Shown piece after piece: positions 1 through 8,105 of a stretch of 64,000 nt of DNA. A program made the position numbers and the translations under genes. The notes beneath the pieces were generated by a model that had not been told where the DNA came from, made no database searches, and saw nothing but the letters and a program-made list of their open reading frames with translations. Origin of the DNA: Streptomyces himalayensis subsp. himalayensis (GTDB lineage: Bacteria; Actinomycetota; Actinomycetes; Streptomycetales; Streptomycetaceae). Position 1 is the stretch's first letter. Every line of letters starts with the position of its first letter. The stretch spans positions 52,262 through 116,261 of the forward strand of contig NZ_JACEHE010000025.1 in NCBI RefSeq assembly GCF_013778455.1, read 5' to 3'.

Positions 1-616
1 AGATGTGGTGCAGTGAGGTGTGCGGGCACTGCGCGATGGCCATGGAGTGGTGCTGGTTGCTGATCCGCATGAAGTGCATGACCTCGCCCATGTGCGGCGA
101 GCTGAGGGTGTCGGAGAGGCGGAAGCCGAGGTGGCGCTCGTACCACTGGCGGGTCTTGTTCAGGTCCGGGGAGTTGAGGACCACGTGCGACAGGCGGACC
201 GGGATCGACTCCTTCTCTTCGATGCGGCGGTGCTGCCGTGCCTCCACGTCGGCGGAGACCTCGATGGTGCGGCCGTCGACGTCGAAGAAGCGGAAGCCGT
301 AGCCGCCGCCAGGGGTGTCGATCTTGCCGGGCTGGGAGATCAACTGGACGCCTCCGGCGAGGAGTTGCTCGGCGAGGGTGTCCACGTCGGCCGCGCTCCC
401 GGCCCCGTAGGAGACCAGGTCGAGGCGCTTCTCGTCGGCCTTGCGCAGTCGTACGACGTACTGTTCTGGGCTGCCTTCGGCGGCGAGGAAGGAGATGCCG
501 GAGTCCTCGGCGACCTTGGTCAGGCCCCAGACGCCGGCGTAGAAGTCGAGCTGCTTGTCGTAGTCGGGCACGGCGAGGTCGACGTGCCGCAGGTGGGTGA
601 GCAGGCGGTTGCTCAT
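1..616 (-). CDS. VOC-family extradiol-type dioxygenase, 3' end missing
   Basis: The 205 visible residues form two vicinal-oxygen-chelate modules, each opening with a histidine-containing strand (LRHVDLAVPD at about 9-18 and LSHVVLNSPD at about 144-153). This is the layout of type I extradiol ring-cleavage dioxygenases such as catechol 2,3-dioxygenase, in which two His and one Glu hold Fe(II). The first-module His and the second-module His are visible; the C-terminal metal Glu lies beyond the window edge. The ATG at 616 is preceded by GAGGAG at the right distance. The gene sits 11 bases after the amidohydrolase stop, as the last visible gene of a five-gene minus-strand operon. The most likely role is opening of a dihydroxylated ring made by the FAD monooxygenase. 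A non-oxygenase VOC protein (glyoxalase or resistance type) cannot be excluded. Confidence 0.8.
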   Translation of the reverse strand, partial: MSNRLLTHLRHVDLAVPDYDKQLDFYAGVWGLTKVAEDSGISFLAAEGSPEQYVVRLRKADEKRLDLVSYGAGSAADVDTLAEQLLAGGVQLISQPGKIDTPGGGYGFRFFDVDGRTIEVSADVEARQHRRIEEKESIPVRLSHVVLNSPDLNKTRQWYERHLGFRLSDTLSSPHMGEVMHFMRISNQHHSMAIAQCPHTSLHHI

Positions 617-628
617 GGGGATTCCTCC

Positions 629-1657
629 TCAGACGAGGTCGAGCAGGGCGGCGGCGTTGGCGCCGCGCACGGCGTGGAAGTCGGCGTCGGGCAGGCCCGC
701 GGCGCGCAGCGCGCCCAGCGGGTCGTCGGTGCTCATGTCGAAGGGGAAGTCGGAGCCGAGCAGGACCCGTTGCGGACCAGCGGCCCTGAGCAGCTCCCGC
801 AGTACGTGGGGGTCGTGGACGAGGGAGTCGAAGTACAGCTGCTTCAGGTAGGTGCTCGGCTCACGGGCGCAGTCCCGGGCGTCGGGGCGGGCCCGCCAGG
901 CGTGGTCGGAGCGGCCGATGTGAGTGGGCAGATAGCCGCCGCCGTGCGCCGCGATCAGCTTCAGACCCGGATGGCGGTCCAAGACGCCGGAGAAGATCAG
1001 GTGGGAGAGGGCGACGGCGTTCTCGGTGGGCTGGCCGACCGTGTTGGACAAGTACCACTGGTCCAGGCGCTCGTCGAGCGTGCAGCCGAACGGGTGCAGG
1101 AAGACCAGGGCGCCGGTCTCCTCCGCGCGCGCCCAGAAGGGCGCGAGCCGCGGGTCGGAGAGCTCCACGTCCCGTGTCCCGCCCGGCCCCTGCGCGTGCG
1201 AGGAGATCTCCACGCCCCTCAAGCCCTGATCCAGTGCGTGGTCGAGCAGCCCGACCGCGAGGTCGGGGTGCTGGAGCGGGACCAGGCCGAGGCCGTGCAG
1301 CCGGTCGGGGGCCTTCGCGCAGTGCGCCGCGGTCCCTTGGTTAGCCAACCGGCATACCCGCTCGGCCAGTTGGGGTGCGGCCCAGTAGTGGTAGTGGCCC
1401 GGCGAGGGGCTCACCAGTTGCACGTCCACACCGGCCGCGTCCATGGCCGCCAGGCGCACGGCGACGTCCGTCAGCTTCGGCACCCGCGCGCCCACCATGG
1501 GACCGTTCACGGCGAGGGCCGCCGGGCCGTTGCGGCGGGCGTCGAGATTGCGGGCCTCGGCGAGGCCGGGCTGACCGGCGACGGTCTCCTCGATCTCAGG
1601 CAGGAGGAGGTGGGCGTGGACGTCGATCGTCGGCGCGGAGGCCGCGGCGGCGGTCAC
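629..1657 (-). CDS. Amidohydrolase-family (ACMSD-like) decarboxylase/hydrolase
   Basis: A 342-residue metal-dependent hydrolase of the amidohydrolase superfamily, closest in style to the 2-amino-3-carboxymuconate-semialdehyde decarboxylase / gamma-resorcylate decarboxylase branch. The N-terminal metal motif is seen as IDVHAHLLLPE (about 12-22). A central metal His lies in LVFLHPFG, another in LIAAHGGGYLP, and a late catalytic Asp in LLGSDFPFD. The start is the GTG at 1657, whose GTGA overlaps the stop of the FAD monooxygenase; an upstream in-frame ATG at 1735 would run deep into that gene. Members of this branch remove a carboxylate from ring-cleavage products or hydroxybenzoates, which fits between a ring hydroxylase and an extradiol dioxygenase. 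Exact substrate unknown. Confidence 0.82.
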   Translation of the reverse strand: MTAAAASAPTIDVHAHLLLPEIEETVAGQPGLAEARNLDARRNGPAALAVNGPMVGARVPKLTDVAVRLAAMDAAGVDVQLVSPSPGHYHYWAAPQLAERVCRLANQGTAAHCAKAPDRLHGLGLVPLQHPDLAVGLLDHALDQGLRGVEISSHAQGPGGTRDVELSDPRLAPFWARAEETGALVFLHPFGCTLDERLDQWYLSNTVGQPTENAVALSHLIFSGVLDRHPGLKLIAAHGGGYLPTHIGRSDHAWRARPDARDCAREPSTYLKQLYFDSLVHDPHVLRELLRAAGPQRVLLGSDFPFDMSTDDPLGALRAAGLPDADFHAVRGANAAALLDLV

Positions 1658-2817
1658 GGGCGCTCCTTGAGGAGGTTCATGGTGCGGCCGATCAGCCCGG
1701 CCATGTCGGCGTCGCGCACGCCGTCCAGCTGCCACTGGCCGATCTGCACGGACGCCTCGACGACGGTGCGCACCCGGGGGATGCGGCGGCCGTGGTAGGC
1801 CTGGAGCAGCTCGTCGTCCCAGTCCCGTCCGCTGGTGAGCAGCTCGGCGAGCACGGAGGCGTCCTCCAGGGACATGGCCGCGCCCTGGGCCATGGTGGGC
1901 GGGCAGCAGTGGGCGGCGTCGCCTATGAGCACGACCCGGCCCCGGTGCCAGGAGCCCTCGACCAGCAGGCGGTCGAACCAGGTGTAGTTGACCTTCTTCG
2001 GGTCGGTGATGTGCTCGGTGATCTCCGGCCAGACCCCGCCGTAGGCCCCCGCCAGGCGGCGCATCTCGTCGGCGTAGGTGGCCGGGTCGATGGAGGCGCG
2101 GTCGCGGCAGCCTTCGACGACGTACGCGTAGATGGTGTTCTCGCTGGTGGGGCAGTAGCCGGCGATGTAGGCGGGGCCGCCGTAGGCGAGGTCGGTGCGC
2201 GTCACGCTCTCGGGCCGTGGGGCGGCGATGCGCCAGATGGCCATGCCGGTGGGCTCGGGCTTGTCGGTGATGCCGATCGCGGCGCGGGTGGCTGAGTTGA
2301 GACCGTCGGCGGCGATCACGAGGTCGTAGCGGCCTTCGTTGCCGTCGCTGAAGCGCACCGAGACGCCGTCGGCGTCCTGTTCCAGCGCCTCGGCGGTGGT
2401 GCCCAGGCGAACGCCGGCGCCGGAGGCGCGGACCGCGTCGATGAGGATCTGCTGCAGTTGGGGGCGCTGCATGCCGAGGGTGGCGGGCAGGTCATCGCCG
2501 CCGGTCTGGATGTCCTCGGCGACGAACAGAACGGTGCCGTCGGGGGTGGTTACGCCCAGCGAGCCGAAGGGGTATCCGGAGGCTTCCACCTGTTCCCACA
2601 CGCCCAGTTCGCGCAGGACCCGCAGGGCGTTGCCCTGGAGGGTGATGCCGGAGCCGGTGGTGGCGTTCCAGTCGGGCTTGGCCTCGATCAGGTCGACGGC
2701 GATGCCGGCGCGGCGCAGCAGGATGGTGACGGCGTTGCCTGAGGCGCCCCCGCCGATGACCAGGACGATGGGGGTCCCCCCGGCCGGAGGCTGGGGGAGG
2801 GTGAGGCTGTCAGCCAT
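1654..2817 (-). CDS. FAD-dependent aromatic monooxygenase
   Basis: A 387-residue class A flavoprotein hydroxylase. Visible signatures are the dinucleotide-binding GxGxxG (IGGGASGNAV, G22/G24/G27), the DG region (LVIAADGLNSATR) and the GD motif of the FAD site (VVLIGDAAHCCPP, G299-D300). It resembles salicylate/6-hydroxynicotinate-type hydroxylases, which insert one oxygen next to a ring hydroxyl or replace a carboxylate using NAD(P)H and O2. The ATG at 2817 follows GGAGG with good spacing and directly precedes the Rossmann fold. The stop overlaps the start of the amidohydrolase by 4 bases, so the two are translationally coupled. It probably makes the dihydroxylated ring for the VOC dioxygenase. 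Substrate not deducible from sequence alone. Confidence 0.85.
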   Translation of the reverse strand: MADSLTLPQPPAGGTPIVLVIGGGASGNAVTILLRRAGIAVDLIEAKPDWNATTGSGITLQGNALRVLRELGVWEQVEASGYPFGSLGVTTPDGTVLFVAEDIQTGGDDLPATLGMQRPQLQQILIDAVRASGAGVRLGTTAEALEQDADGVSVRFSDGNEGRYDLVIAADGLNSATRAAIGITDKPEPTGMAIWRIAAPRPESVTRTDLAYGGPAYIAGYCPTSENTIYAYVVEGCRDRASIDPATYADEMRRLAGAYGGVWPEITEHITDPKKVNYTWFDRLLVEGSWHRGRVVLIGDAAHCCPPTMAQGAAMSLEDASVLAELLTSGRDWDDELLQAYHGRRIPRVRTVVEASVQIGQWQLDGVRDADMAGLIGRTMNLLKERP

Positions 2818-2911
2818 GTCGGGGATACCTCCGGGGTTGGGCCGCGCGGCTTCGGGCGGCGGGGGTGCGGCGCTCGCCCGCCGAGCGCTCCGCTGAGAGT
2901 GCGGTACGAAA

Positions 2912-2964
2912 GCTGCGGGCTGTCTGTGGCTGGTCGCGCAGTTCCCCGCGCCCCTTCGGGGCGC
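2912..2964. repeat. Streptomyces-type extragenic repeat with GC hairpin
   Basis: Inside the 206-base gap between the cyclase and the monooxygenase lies a stretch containing GGTCGCGCAGTTCCCCGCGC followed by a hairpin at 2948-2964 (7-bp stem GCGCCCC/GGGGCGC, loop TTC). From memory this sequence type recurs in the intergenic space of many Streptomyces chromosomes; I cannot count copies here. Lying within an operon, the hairpin may reduce read-through from the upstream pair of genes or protect mRNA ends. Confidence 0.6.
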
Positions 2965-3023
2965 CGGGTACCGCGCCGGACTTCGGCGGGTCCGCTTGGT
3001 GCGGGGCCCGGCGACTGCGCGGG

Positions 3024-3995
3024 CTACTTCACCGCGATGGGATTGACCGGGGAGCCGACGGCTCCGGTGATGGGGAGGGGAGCGGCGGTGAGCCAGAACT
3101 CGTAGACGCCGTCGTCGGCGCAGTCCGCGGCGAGGGCGTCGAGGTCCCACATCTCGCCGATCAACAGGCCCATGTTGGGGATGACGACCTGGTGCAGCGG
3201 CTGGAAGGCGTTCTCGAACTCGTTCGGCCGGACCTCGAAACCCCAGGTGTCGGTGGCGATCGCGGCGATCTCGGTACCGTGCAGCCAGCCGGCGGTGGTG
3301 AACGACATTCCGGGTGCGGGTCCGCCCGCGTAGTCGCCCCAGCCGTCGCGCCGGGCGCGGGCGAGGTGTCCGGTGCGGACGAGGACGATGTCGCCGCGGC
3401 CGACGGTCACGCCGTGGGCCTCCGCGGTCGCGGTCAGGTGCCCCGCGGTGATCGCGAATCCGTCGGGCAGCTCCGGTTCACCGTCGTCGTCACCGATGAC
3501 CCGGGCCACGTCCAGCAGTACGCCGCGCCCGGCCACGTACGGAGCCATGTGCTCGATGCCGGTGACCAGGTCGCCGTCGGAGGTGACGACCTTCTCCGCG
3601 TCGCGTCCGTTCCAGGCCTTGCCGTGGTCGAAGATGTGCCCGAGGCCGTCCCACTGGGTGGAGCACTGCAACGGCATCGCGATCACGTCGTCCGCGCCGC
3701 CGATGCCGTGCGGGAAGCCCTGGTTGCCGAGGGCCGCGTCGGTGCCGGTGTCGAGCATGGTGTGCACCGGGTTGGTGCGTCGGCGCCAGCCCTTCTGCGG
3801 GCCGTTCATGTCGAAGGACTGCGAGAGCGAGAAACTGACGCCCCGTCGCACGAGGGCCGCGCCTTCGCGCCGCTTGGCCTCGTCGAGGAAGTTCAGGGTG
3901 CCGAGCACGTCGTCCTCGCCCCAGCGCCCCCAGTTCGAGTACGCCTTGGCGGCCTCGGCGATCGCGCCCTCCGGGTCGTGGCGGTCCAGGCTCAT
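3024..3995 (-). CDS. Cyclase-family (kynurenine formamidase-like) metal hydrolase
   Basis: A 323-residue member of the cyclase/formamidase family (PF04199 type). The metal-site region reads STQWDGLGHIFDHG (about 112-125), where the Q/D/H cluster takes the place of the HxGTHxD motif of kynurenine formamidase. Later segments such as DIVLVRTGHL also fit the family. It is the long subfamily often seen in aromatic-catabolism clusters. The ATG at 3995 overlaps the stop of the FAA hydrolase by 4 bases. A likely job is hydrolysis of an amide, ester or lactone made during ring degradation, but this is inference from context. Confidence 0.8.
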   Translation of the reverse strand: MSLDRHDPEGAIAEAAKAYSNWGRWGEDDVLGTLNFLDEAKRREGAALVRRGVSFSLSQSFDMNGPQKGWRRRTNPVHTMLDTGTDAALGNQGFPHGIGGADDVIAMPLQCSTQWDGLGHIFDHGKAWNGRDAEKVVTSDGDLVTGIEHMAPYVAGRGVLLDVARVIGDDDGEPELPDGFAITAGHLTATAEAHGVTVGRGDIVLVRTGHLARARRDGWGDYAGGPAPGMSFTTAGWLHGTEIAAIATDTWGFEVRPNEFENAFQPLHQVVIPNMGLLIGEMWDLDALAADCADDGVYEFWLTAAPLPITGAVGSPVNPIAVK

Positions 3996-4975
3996 GCGGC
4001 CCCCTCCGCCACACAGCGGGTGCGCTGCACGCCCAGACCGGTGATGGAACCCTCCATGACGTCGCCGTCCCGCAGAAGCCGCCCCCAGTGGATCCCGTTG
4101 CCGGCTGGGCTGCCGGTCAGCACCAGATCGCCGGGCAGGAGCCGGGAGGTCTGGGAGATGTACGACACCAGGCGCGCGATGCCGAAGAGCATGTCCTTGG
4201 TGGACTCGTCCTGCATGGTCTCACCGTTCAGCTTCAGGGTGACCCGCAGATCAGCCGGGTCGGCGATGGACTCGGCGGGGACGATCCAGGGCCCGAGCGG
4301 AGTGAAGCCGGGGGCGTTCTTGCAGCGCAGCCAGTCGGTGCCGATGGCCGGCATGTCCCGCCGGAAGACGGTGGCACGGTCGGTGAGGTCGTTGGCGATC
4401 GTGTAGCCGGCGACGTACTCCAGGGCCTCCTCTACGGATATCCGGTAGGCGGGCTTGGCCATCACGGCCGCCAACTCCAGCTCCCAGTCCGGCTTCTCCG
4501 CCCAGGAAGGGAGTACGACGTCGTCGTACGGGCCGGCGATGGTGCTGGGCAGGCCGATGAAGACGTACGGCAGGTCCTCGGCGGCCCGCCGGTCCATGAT
4601 CGCGGCGATCTCCGCGCGCGCCTCCTCGACGGTGCGCGGGTCGTCGGGGGAGCGGTGGGCGACCTCGAGGTCGATCACGTGCTGCCGGTAGTTGGCGCCG
4701 GACTGGAAGATCTGGCGGGGCTCGACGGGGGCGTGGACCCGCAGGCCGTCGAGTGTCCGCCAGTCGCCGGTCGTGTCCGTGGCGAGGGCGTGCAGGAGGG
4801 GCAGTAGCTCCGCCCAGCGTTCGAAGATCCCGCGGGCCGTCAGGTCGGGTTCGCCGAGAGCCGTACGAAGGTCGGCCACCCGGTCCTTGGCCAGGAGACC
4901 GGGGAACGGCTCCCCGTCCGGAGCGGAGAACGTGCCGAGCGCGAACGGGCCGGCAGGTTGCGCGAGCGTTGCCAT
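3992..4975 (-). CDS. Fumarylacetoacetate hydrolase-family protein
   Basis: A 327-residue FAH-fold enzyme. An N-terminal region is followed by the FAH core: QSGANYRQHV (91-100), the metal-site pattern DWELELAAV (163-171, E165 and E167), NDLTDR (195-200), and the C-terminal LTGSPAGNG with its substrate-binding turn. The family uses Mg or Mn to split C-C bonds or to hydrate, decarboxylate or isomerise diketo or 2-hydroxydienoate acids, which are typical products of meta ring cleavage. The ATG at 4975 has GGAGGA upstream. It is the first gene of the minus-strand operon and is divergent from the LysR gene, with about 120 bases between the two starts. Confidence 0.87.
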   Translation of the reverse strand: MATLAQPAGPFALGTFSAPDGEPFPGLLAKDRVADLRTALGEPDLTARGIFERWAELLPLLHALATDTTGDWRTLDGLRVHAPVEPRQIFQSGANYRQHVIDLEVAHRSPDDPRTVEEARAEIAAIMDRRAAEDLPYVFIGLPSTIAGPYDDVVLPSWAEKPDWELELAAVMAKPAYRISVEEALEYVAGYTIANDLTDRATVFRRDMPAIGTDWLRCKNAPGFTPLGPWIVPAESIADPADLRVTLKLNGETMQDESTKDMLFGIARLVSYISQTSRLLPGDLVLTGSPAGNGIHWGRLLRDGDVMEGSITGLGVQRTRCVAEGAA

Positions 4976-5036
4976 CAGATTTCCTCCTGCTGGGTTGCGG
5001 TCTACTCTGGCTCCGATCGGCCAATCACGGAAATCA

Positions 5037-5070
5037 ATCCTGTGGATGTAATGAATCCATGGTGTGGATG
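5037..5070. promoter_or_regulatory. Putative LysR-type operator in the divergent promoter
   Basis: Two copies of TGTGGATG (5041-5048 and 5063-5070) lie exactly 22 bases apart, two helical turns. The second sits in the dyad ATCCATGGTGTGGAT (5055-5069), which meets the T-N11-A rule of LysR-type regulators. The first also forms ATCC-TGT-GGAT (5037-5047). The 16 bases 5055-5070 recur exactly, inverted, at 7693-7708 ahead of the MFS gene. Binding by the adjacent LysR protein is inferred. Confidence 0.6.
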
Positions 5071-5095
5071 GCTTTCGCTTACTAGGTGGTGCCCG

Positions 5096-6061
5096 GTGAA
5101 CCTGTCCCGACTCGACCTCAATCTGGTCGTCGCCCTGCGTGCGCTGCTGGAGGAGCGCAACGTCACCCGGGCCGGCGAGCGCGTCGGACTGAGCCAGCCC
5201 GCGATGAGTGCGGCGCTGTCACGCCTGCGCCGCCATTTCGACGACGAATTGCTCGCCCGCACCGGCAACAGCTACGAGCTGACCCCGCTCGGCGTGGCCC
5301 TGCGCGACCGCAGCGCCACCGCGTGCGACCTGCTGGAACGGGTCTTCTCCAGCCAGGCGGACTTCGACCCGGCCGCCGAGACCCGCGAGTTCACCCTGCT
5401 CGCCTCGGACTACAGCGCGGCCGTCTTCGGCGCAGTGCTCGCCCGCGCCGTGCATGAGGAGTCCCCCGGCATCCGGCTCACCTTCCAGCACCCGGCGCCC
5501 TCCGTAGAGGAGAACACCGCCGCCCTGCTGAGTACCGTCGACGGACTGCTGATGCCGCACGGCGTCATCGACGGCTTCCCCGCCGTCGACCTTTTCACGG
5601 ACCGCTGGTTGTGCATGGTCGCCGACGACCACCCCGAGGTCGGCGACGCACTCACCCTCGACCAGCTGGCCCGCCTGCCCTGGGCCGTCTACCAACGGCC
5701 TTACGACGCACCGGCGGCCCGCCAGCTGAGCATGCTCGGCATCAGCCCTCGGGTGGAGGTCTCCGTGCAGACCTTCCAGTTGCTGCCCCACATGGTCGAG
5801 GGCACGCGCCGGGTCGCGATGATCCAGGAGCGCCTGGCCCGCAGGGCGGTCCTCTCCGCCGCGGTGCGTGTCCTGCCCTGCCCCTTCGAGGCCGTACCGG
5901 TCCAGGTGGCGCTGTGGTGGCATCCGGTGCACTCCCAGGACGCGGCCCACATCTGGTTGCGGCAGAAAGCGGAAGAGGTGGGCGCGACGCTGACAGGGCG
6001 CGGCACGACCGAGGCCGTACCCGACGTACAGGGCGCGGGGCCGGCGCCAGTCCTGCCCTGA
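5096..6061 (+). CDS. LysR-family transcriptional regulator
   Basis: A 321-residue LTTR. The winged HTH occupies about residues 5-65 (NVTRAGERVGLSQPAMSAAL at 22-41 covers the recognition helix), followed by an effector-binding domain of periplasmic-binding type. The layout resembles the NodD/LinR-like group. The GTG at 5096 (VNLSRLDLNL) was chosen because LTTRs begin a few residues before this LDLNL segment; an ATG at 4958 would add an unlikely 46-residue leader lying across the promoter. It is divergent from the aromatic operon and probably activates it, and perhaps the MFS gene, when bound to a pathway intermediate. Confidence 0.88.
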   Translation: MNLSRLDLNLVVALRALLEERNVTRAGERVGLSQPAMSAALSRLRRHFDDELLARTGNSYELTPLGVALRDRSATACDLLERVFSSQADFDPAAETREFTLLASDYSAAVFGAVLARAVHEESPGIRLTFQHPAPSVEENTAALLSTVDGLLMPHGVIDGFPAVDLFTDRWLCMVADDHPEVGDALTLDQLARLPWAVYQRPYDAPAARQLSMLGISPRVEVSVQTFQLLPHMVEGTRRVAMIQERLARRAVLSAAVRVLPCPFEAVPVQVALWWHPVHSQDAAHIWLRQKAEEVGATLTGRGTTEAVPDVQGAGPAPVLP

Positions 6062-6121
6062 TCCCGGCCCGGCGGCAGCCGATGAACGGCAAAGCCCGCC
6101 CGGCGGCAGGTGTGTTCGGCA

Positions 6122-6167
6122 CGTGTCGGCCTCGCCGTCTGTCTGGTACGACGGCGAGACCGACACG
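6122..6167. terminator. Bidirectional terminator between convergent genes
   Basis: Two 18-base arms (6122-6139 and 6150-6167, one mismatch) around a 10-base loop form a very stable hairpin, CGTGTCGG...CCGACACG. It lies between the ends of the LysR gene and the MFS gene, where both transcripts must stop. Confidence 0.8.
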
Positions 6168-6225
6168 CGTGACGGGGCCGGGGCACCGTCGCCCGGTACT
6201 CCCCGGCCCGTCCGCCTCCGCGGGC

Positions 6226-7506
6226 TCAGGCCAACTGCTCCGGCAGCGGCCGGGGATCCGCGGCGCCCGCACGGCGCCGGGCCCCCCACAGCCCCGCCGC
6301 GACGACCGCGGCAGCCACCCCCAGCACGCCCACCGCGCCCACGAGACTGCCGACCGCCGGCTCCAGGGCCAGCAGCACCAGCGGACAGACGAACTCGCCG
6401 CCGAAGAAGGCCGCCATCCACAGCCCAGTGCCGCGGCCGCGGTCCTCGAACGCCAGACGGGACATGGCACTGGTGAGGAGGGCGGGCAGCAGCATGCCCG
6501 TGCCCAGGCAGTTGACCACCGCTCCGACAACCAGCAGCAGGGGGTTGCCGGCGAGGAACATCACTCCGAAACCGGCCGCGCAGAGCGCGAGTACGGCGGG
6601 CAGCATCGGGTCCGGGGAGCGCTTCAGCCGGGCGAACGTGACCGCTCCGGCCACGGTGGCCGCACTCGCGATCGCGGTGGCAAGGCCGATCACACCCGTG
6701 TTCTCCACGCCGAGATCGTCGAGCAGGTACGACATCTCCACGGGGACGGTGTAGAAGACCATCGCCCCGAAAAAGGTGAGCGCGCAGATACCCGCCATCT
6801 GCCGCCAGGGAAACGGACGGCTGGTCGAGGCCTCGGCCGTTTCGCTCTCGGCCGGGGCCTCGTCGGCCGCCGCGCGGGCTGCCGGGTTGGGCAGAGCGGT
6901 GGCCATCAGCGGGGCGAGCACCAGGCTCACGGCGTAGACCCAGAAGGGCACACGCCAGCCGGCCGCCCCGACGGCGCCGCCGAGCACGAAGAACGCGGTG
7001 GCCGACGCGGAGGCGCACATGGTCTGCAGGGCGAGGTACTTCACCCGCTGGTGACCGGAGTAGTAGTCGCCGATCAGGGTGGTGCAGCACGTCATGATGG
7101 CGGCCTCGGTGACACCGACAAGGGCCCGGCTGGCGATGATGGCGCCCAGCGAGTCCAGCCAGAGCGGGGCCGTGCCGAACACGGCGTACAGGAGGGTCGC
7201 CACTATCAGCAGACGCTTGCGGCCCAGCCGGTCCACGATCACCCCGGCGAACGGGGCCAGCAGAGCCAGCGACAGAGCCGGAACGGTCAGCGCGAGGGGA
7301 ACCAGTGCCTTGGCCCCCGGGGTCGAGGCGAAGTAGTCCTGCATCTTCGGCAGCACCGGGGCGATCAGCACCGCCCCCAGAATCGGCAGACAACTGCCTG
7401 CCATCAGCAGGGTCACGCGCAGCAGACGGGCAGGGCCCGAGACGGGGACGGGCGACGGAGTGACGTCGTCCACCGCGGCGGGGGACGGGGGCACGGAACC
7501 AGGCAT
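6226..7506 (-). CDS. MFS transporter, likely aromatic compound import
   Basis: A 426-residue major facilitator protein with about 12 hydrophobic segments, the loop 2-3 signature FAGVIVDRLGRKRLL, and a long hydrophilic central loop rich in Ala/Glu. It is convergent with the LysR gene. Its upstream region carries the same 16-base dyad as the LysR promoter, which suggests co-regulation and hence transport of the cluster's substrate. Drug-efflux members of this family look alike, so the direction of transport is inferred from context only. Confidence 0.82.
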   Translation of the reverse strand: MPGSVPPSPAAVDDVTPSPVPVSGPARLLRVTLLMAGSCLPILGAVLIAPVLPKMQDYFASTPGAKALVPLALTVPALSLALLAPFAGVIVDRLGRKRLLIVATLLYAVFGTAPLWLDSLGAIIASRALVGVTEAAIMTCCTTLIGDYYSGHQRVKYLALQTMCASASATAFFVLGGAVGAAGWRVPFWVYAVSLVLAPLMATALPNPAARAAADEAPAESETAEASTSRPFPWRQMAGICALTFFGAMVFYTVPVEMSYLLDDLGVENTGVIGLATAIASAATVAGAVTFARLKRSPDPMLPAVLALCAAGFGVMFLAGNPLLLVVGAVVNCLGTGMLLPALLTSAMSRLAFEDRGRGTGLWMAAFFGGEFVCPLVLLALEPAVGSLVGAVGVLGVAAAVVAAGLWGARRRAGAADPRPLPEQLA

Positions 7507-7692
7507 GGCGACTCCAGGGGACGGTGTACGGGAGCGGGCATGCCACCAGGGGCGCCGCCGACGGCGCAGGGCATGCCTGGGTAGGCCTCACACCGGCGGC
7601 TGGTCCGGACGGCGGCGTGCGGGTAGGGACGACTATGGGCCGTCCCGGAGGGCGCCGCCATCCTCCACACGATCCGAATCCCGTATCCGGGT

Positions 7693-7709
7693 CATCCACA
7701 CCATGGATG
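7693..7709. promoter_or_regulatory. Second copy of the LysR-cluster operator, upstream of MFS gene
   Basis: CATCCA-CACCA-TGGATG is a perfect 6-bp inverted repeat with a 5-base spacer. Bases 7693-7708 are the exact reverse complement of 5055-5070. It lies about 190 bases upstream of the MFS start codon. Confidence 0.55.
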
Positions 7710-8105
7710 GGCGGGGGACGGCCGAGCGGAGCCCATGGTCCGAGTCGTGGTTCGCGGGCATGCCGGAGCGGGCACCGCCCGGTTCGTCCATGAGAGTTGT
7801 GGCCGGGCGACCTACCAGCGCACGACGGTGAGTCGGTGCCGGAGCACGTTGCTGCTCCCACCGTGCACGGCAACTACCGCACCCAGCGTTTCGATCGAGA
7901 TGCAGCCGGAGCCTTGCAGCGCTTGGCCATGCCGCGGGCCACCGGCCTGTACCTGCGGCCCGCACGGCGCATCCCGGGCCCCTGCCGATGGCCCGCACGG
8001 CGCATTCCGCCCGCACGGCGCATTCCAGGGCCCTGCCGATCGCCGCCCCCGCACACTCCACCAGGCGGTTCCGGCGCTGCGGCTCGTGTCGGCTCCGCCC
8101 GTCCG
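7710..8105. other. Non-coding stretch between MFS and LacI genes
   Basis: No open frame here looks like a gene. The stretch holds the far upstream region of the MFS gene and the sequence downstream of the LacI gene, with a degenerate direct repeat listed separately. No clear terminator hairpin was found after the LacI stop. Confidence 0.5.
7958..8040. repeat. Degenerate tandem repeat, about 32-base unit
   Basis: Two 32-base units (7958-7989 and 8009-8040), both built from GCCCGCACGGCGCAT and ending in CCCTGCCGAT, flank a shortened 19-base copy (7990-8008). It lies in the non-coding space downstream of the LacI gene. No function is apparent. Confidence 0.7.

Noticed and set aside
5219..7873. 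Very long open frame (884 codons) on the minus strand across the LysR gene, the terminator and the MFS region
   Set aside because: It is antisense or out of frame to two clear genes, has no family features, and arises from the high GC content.
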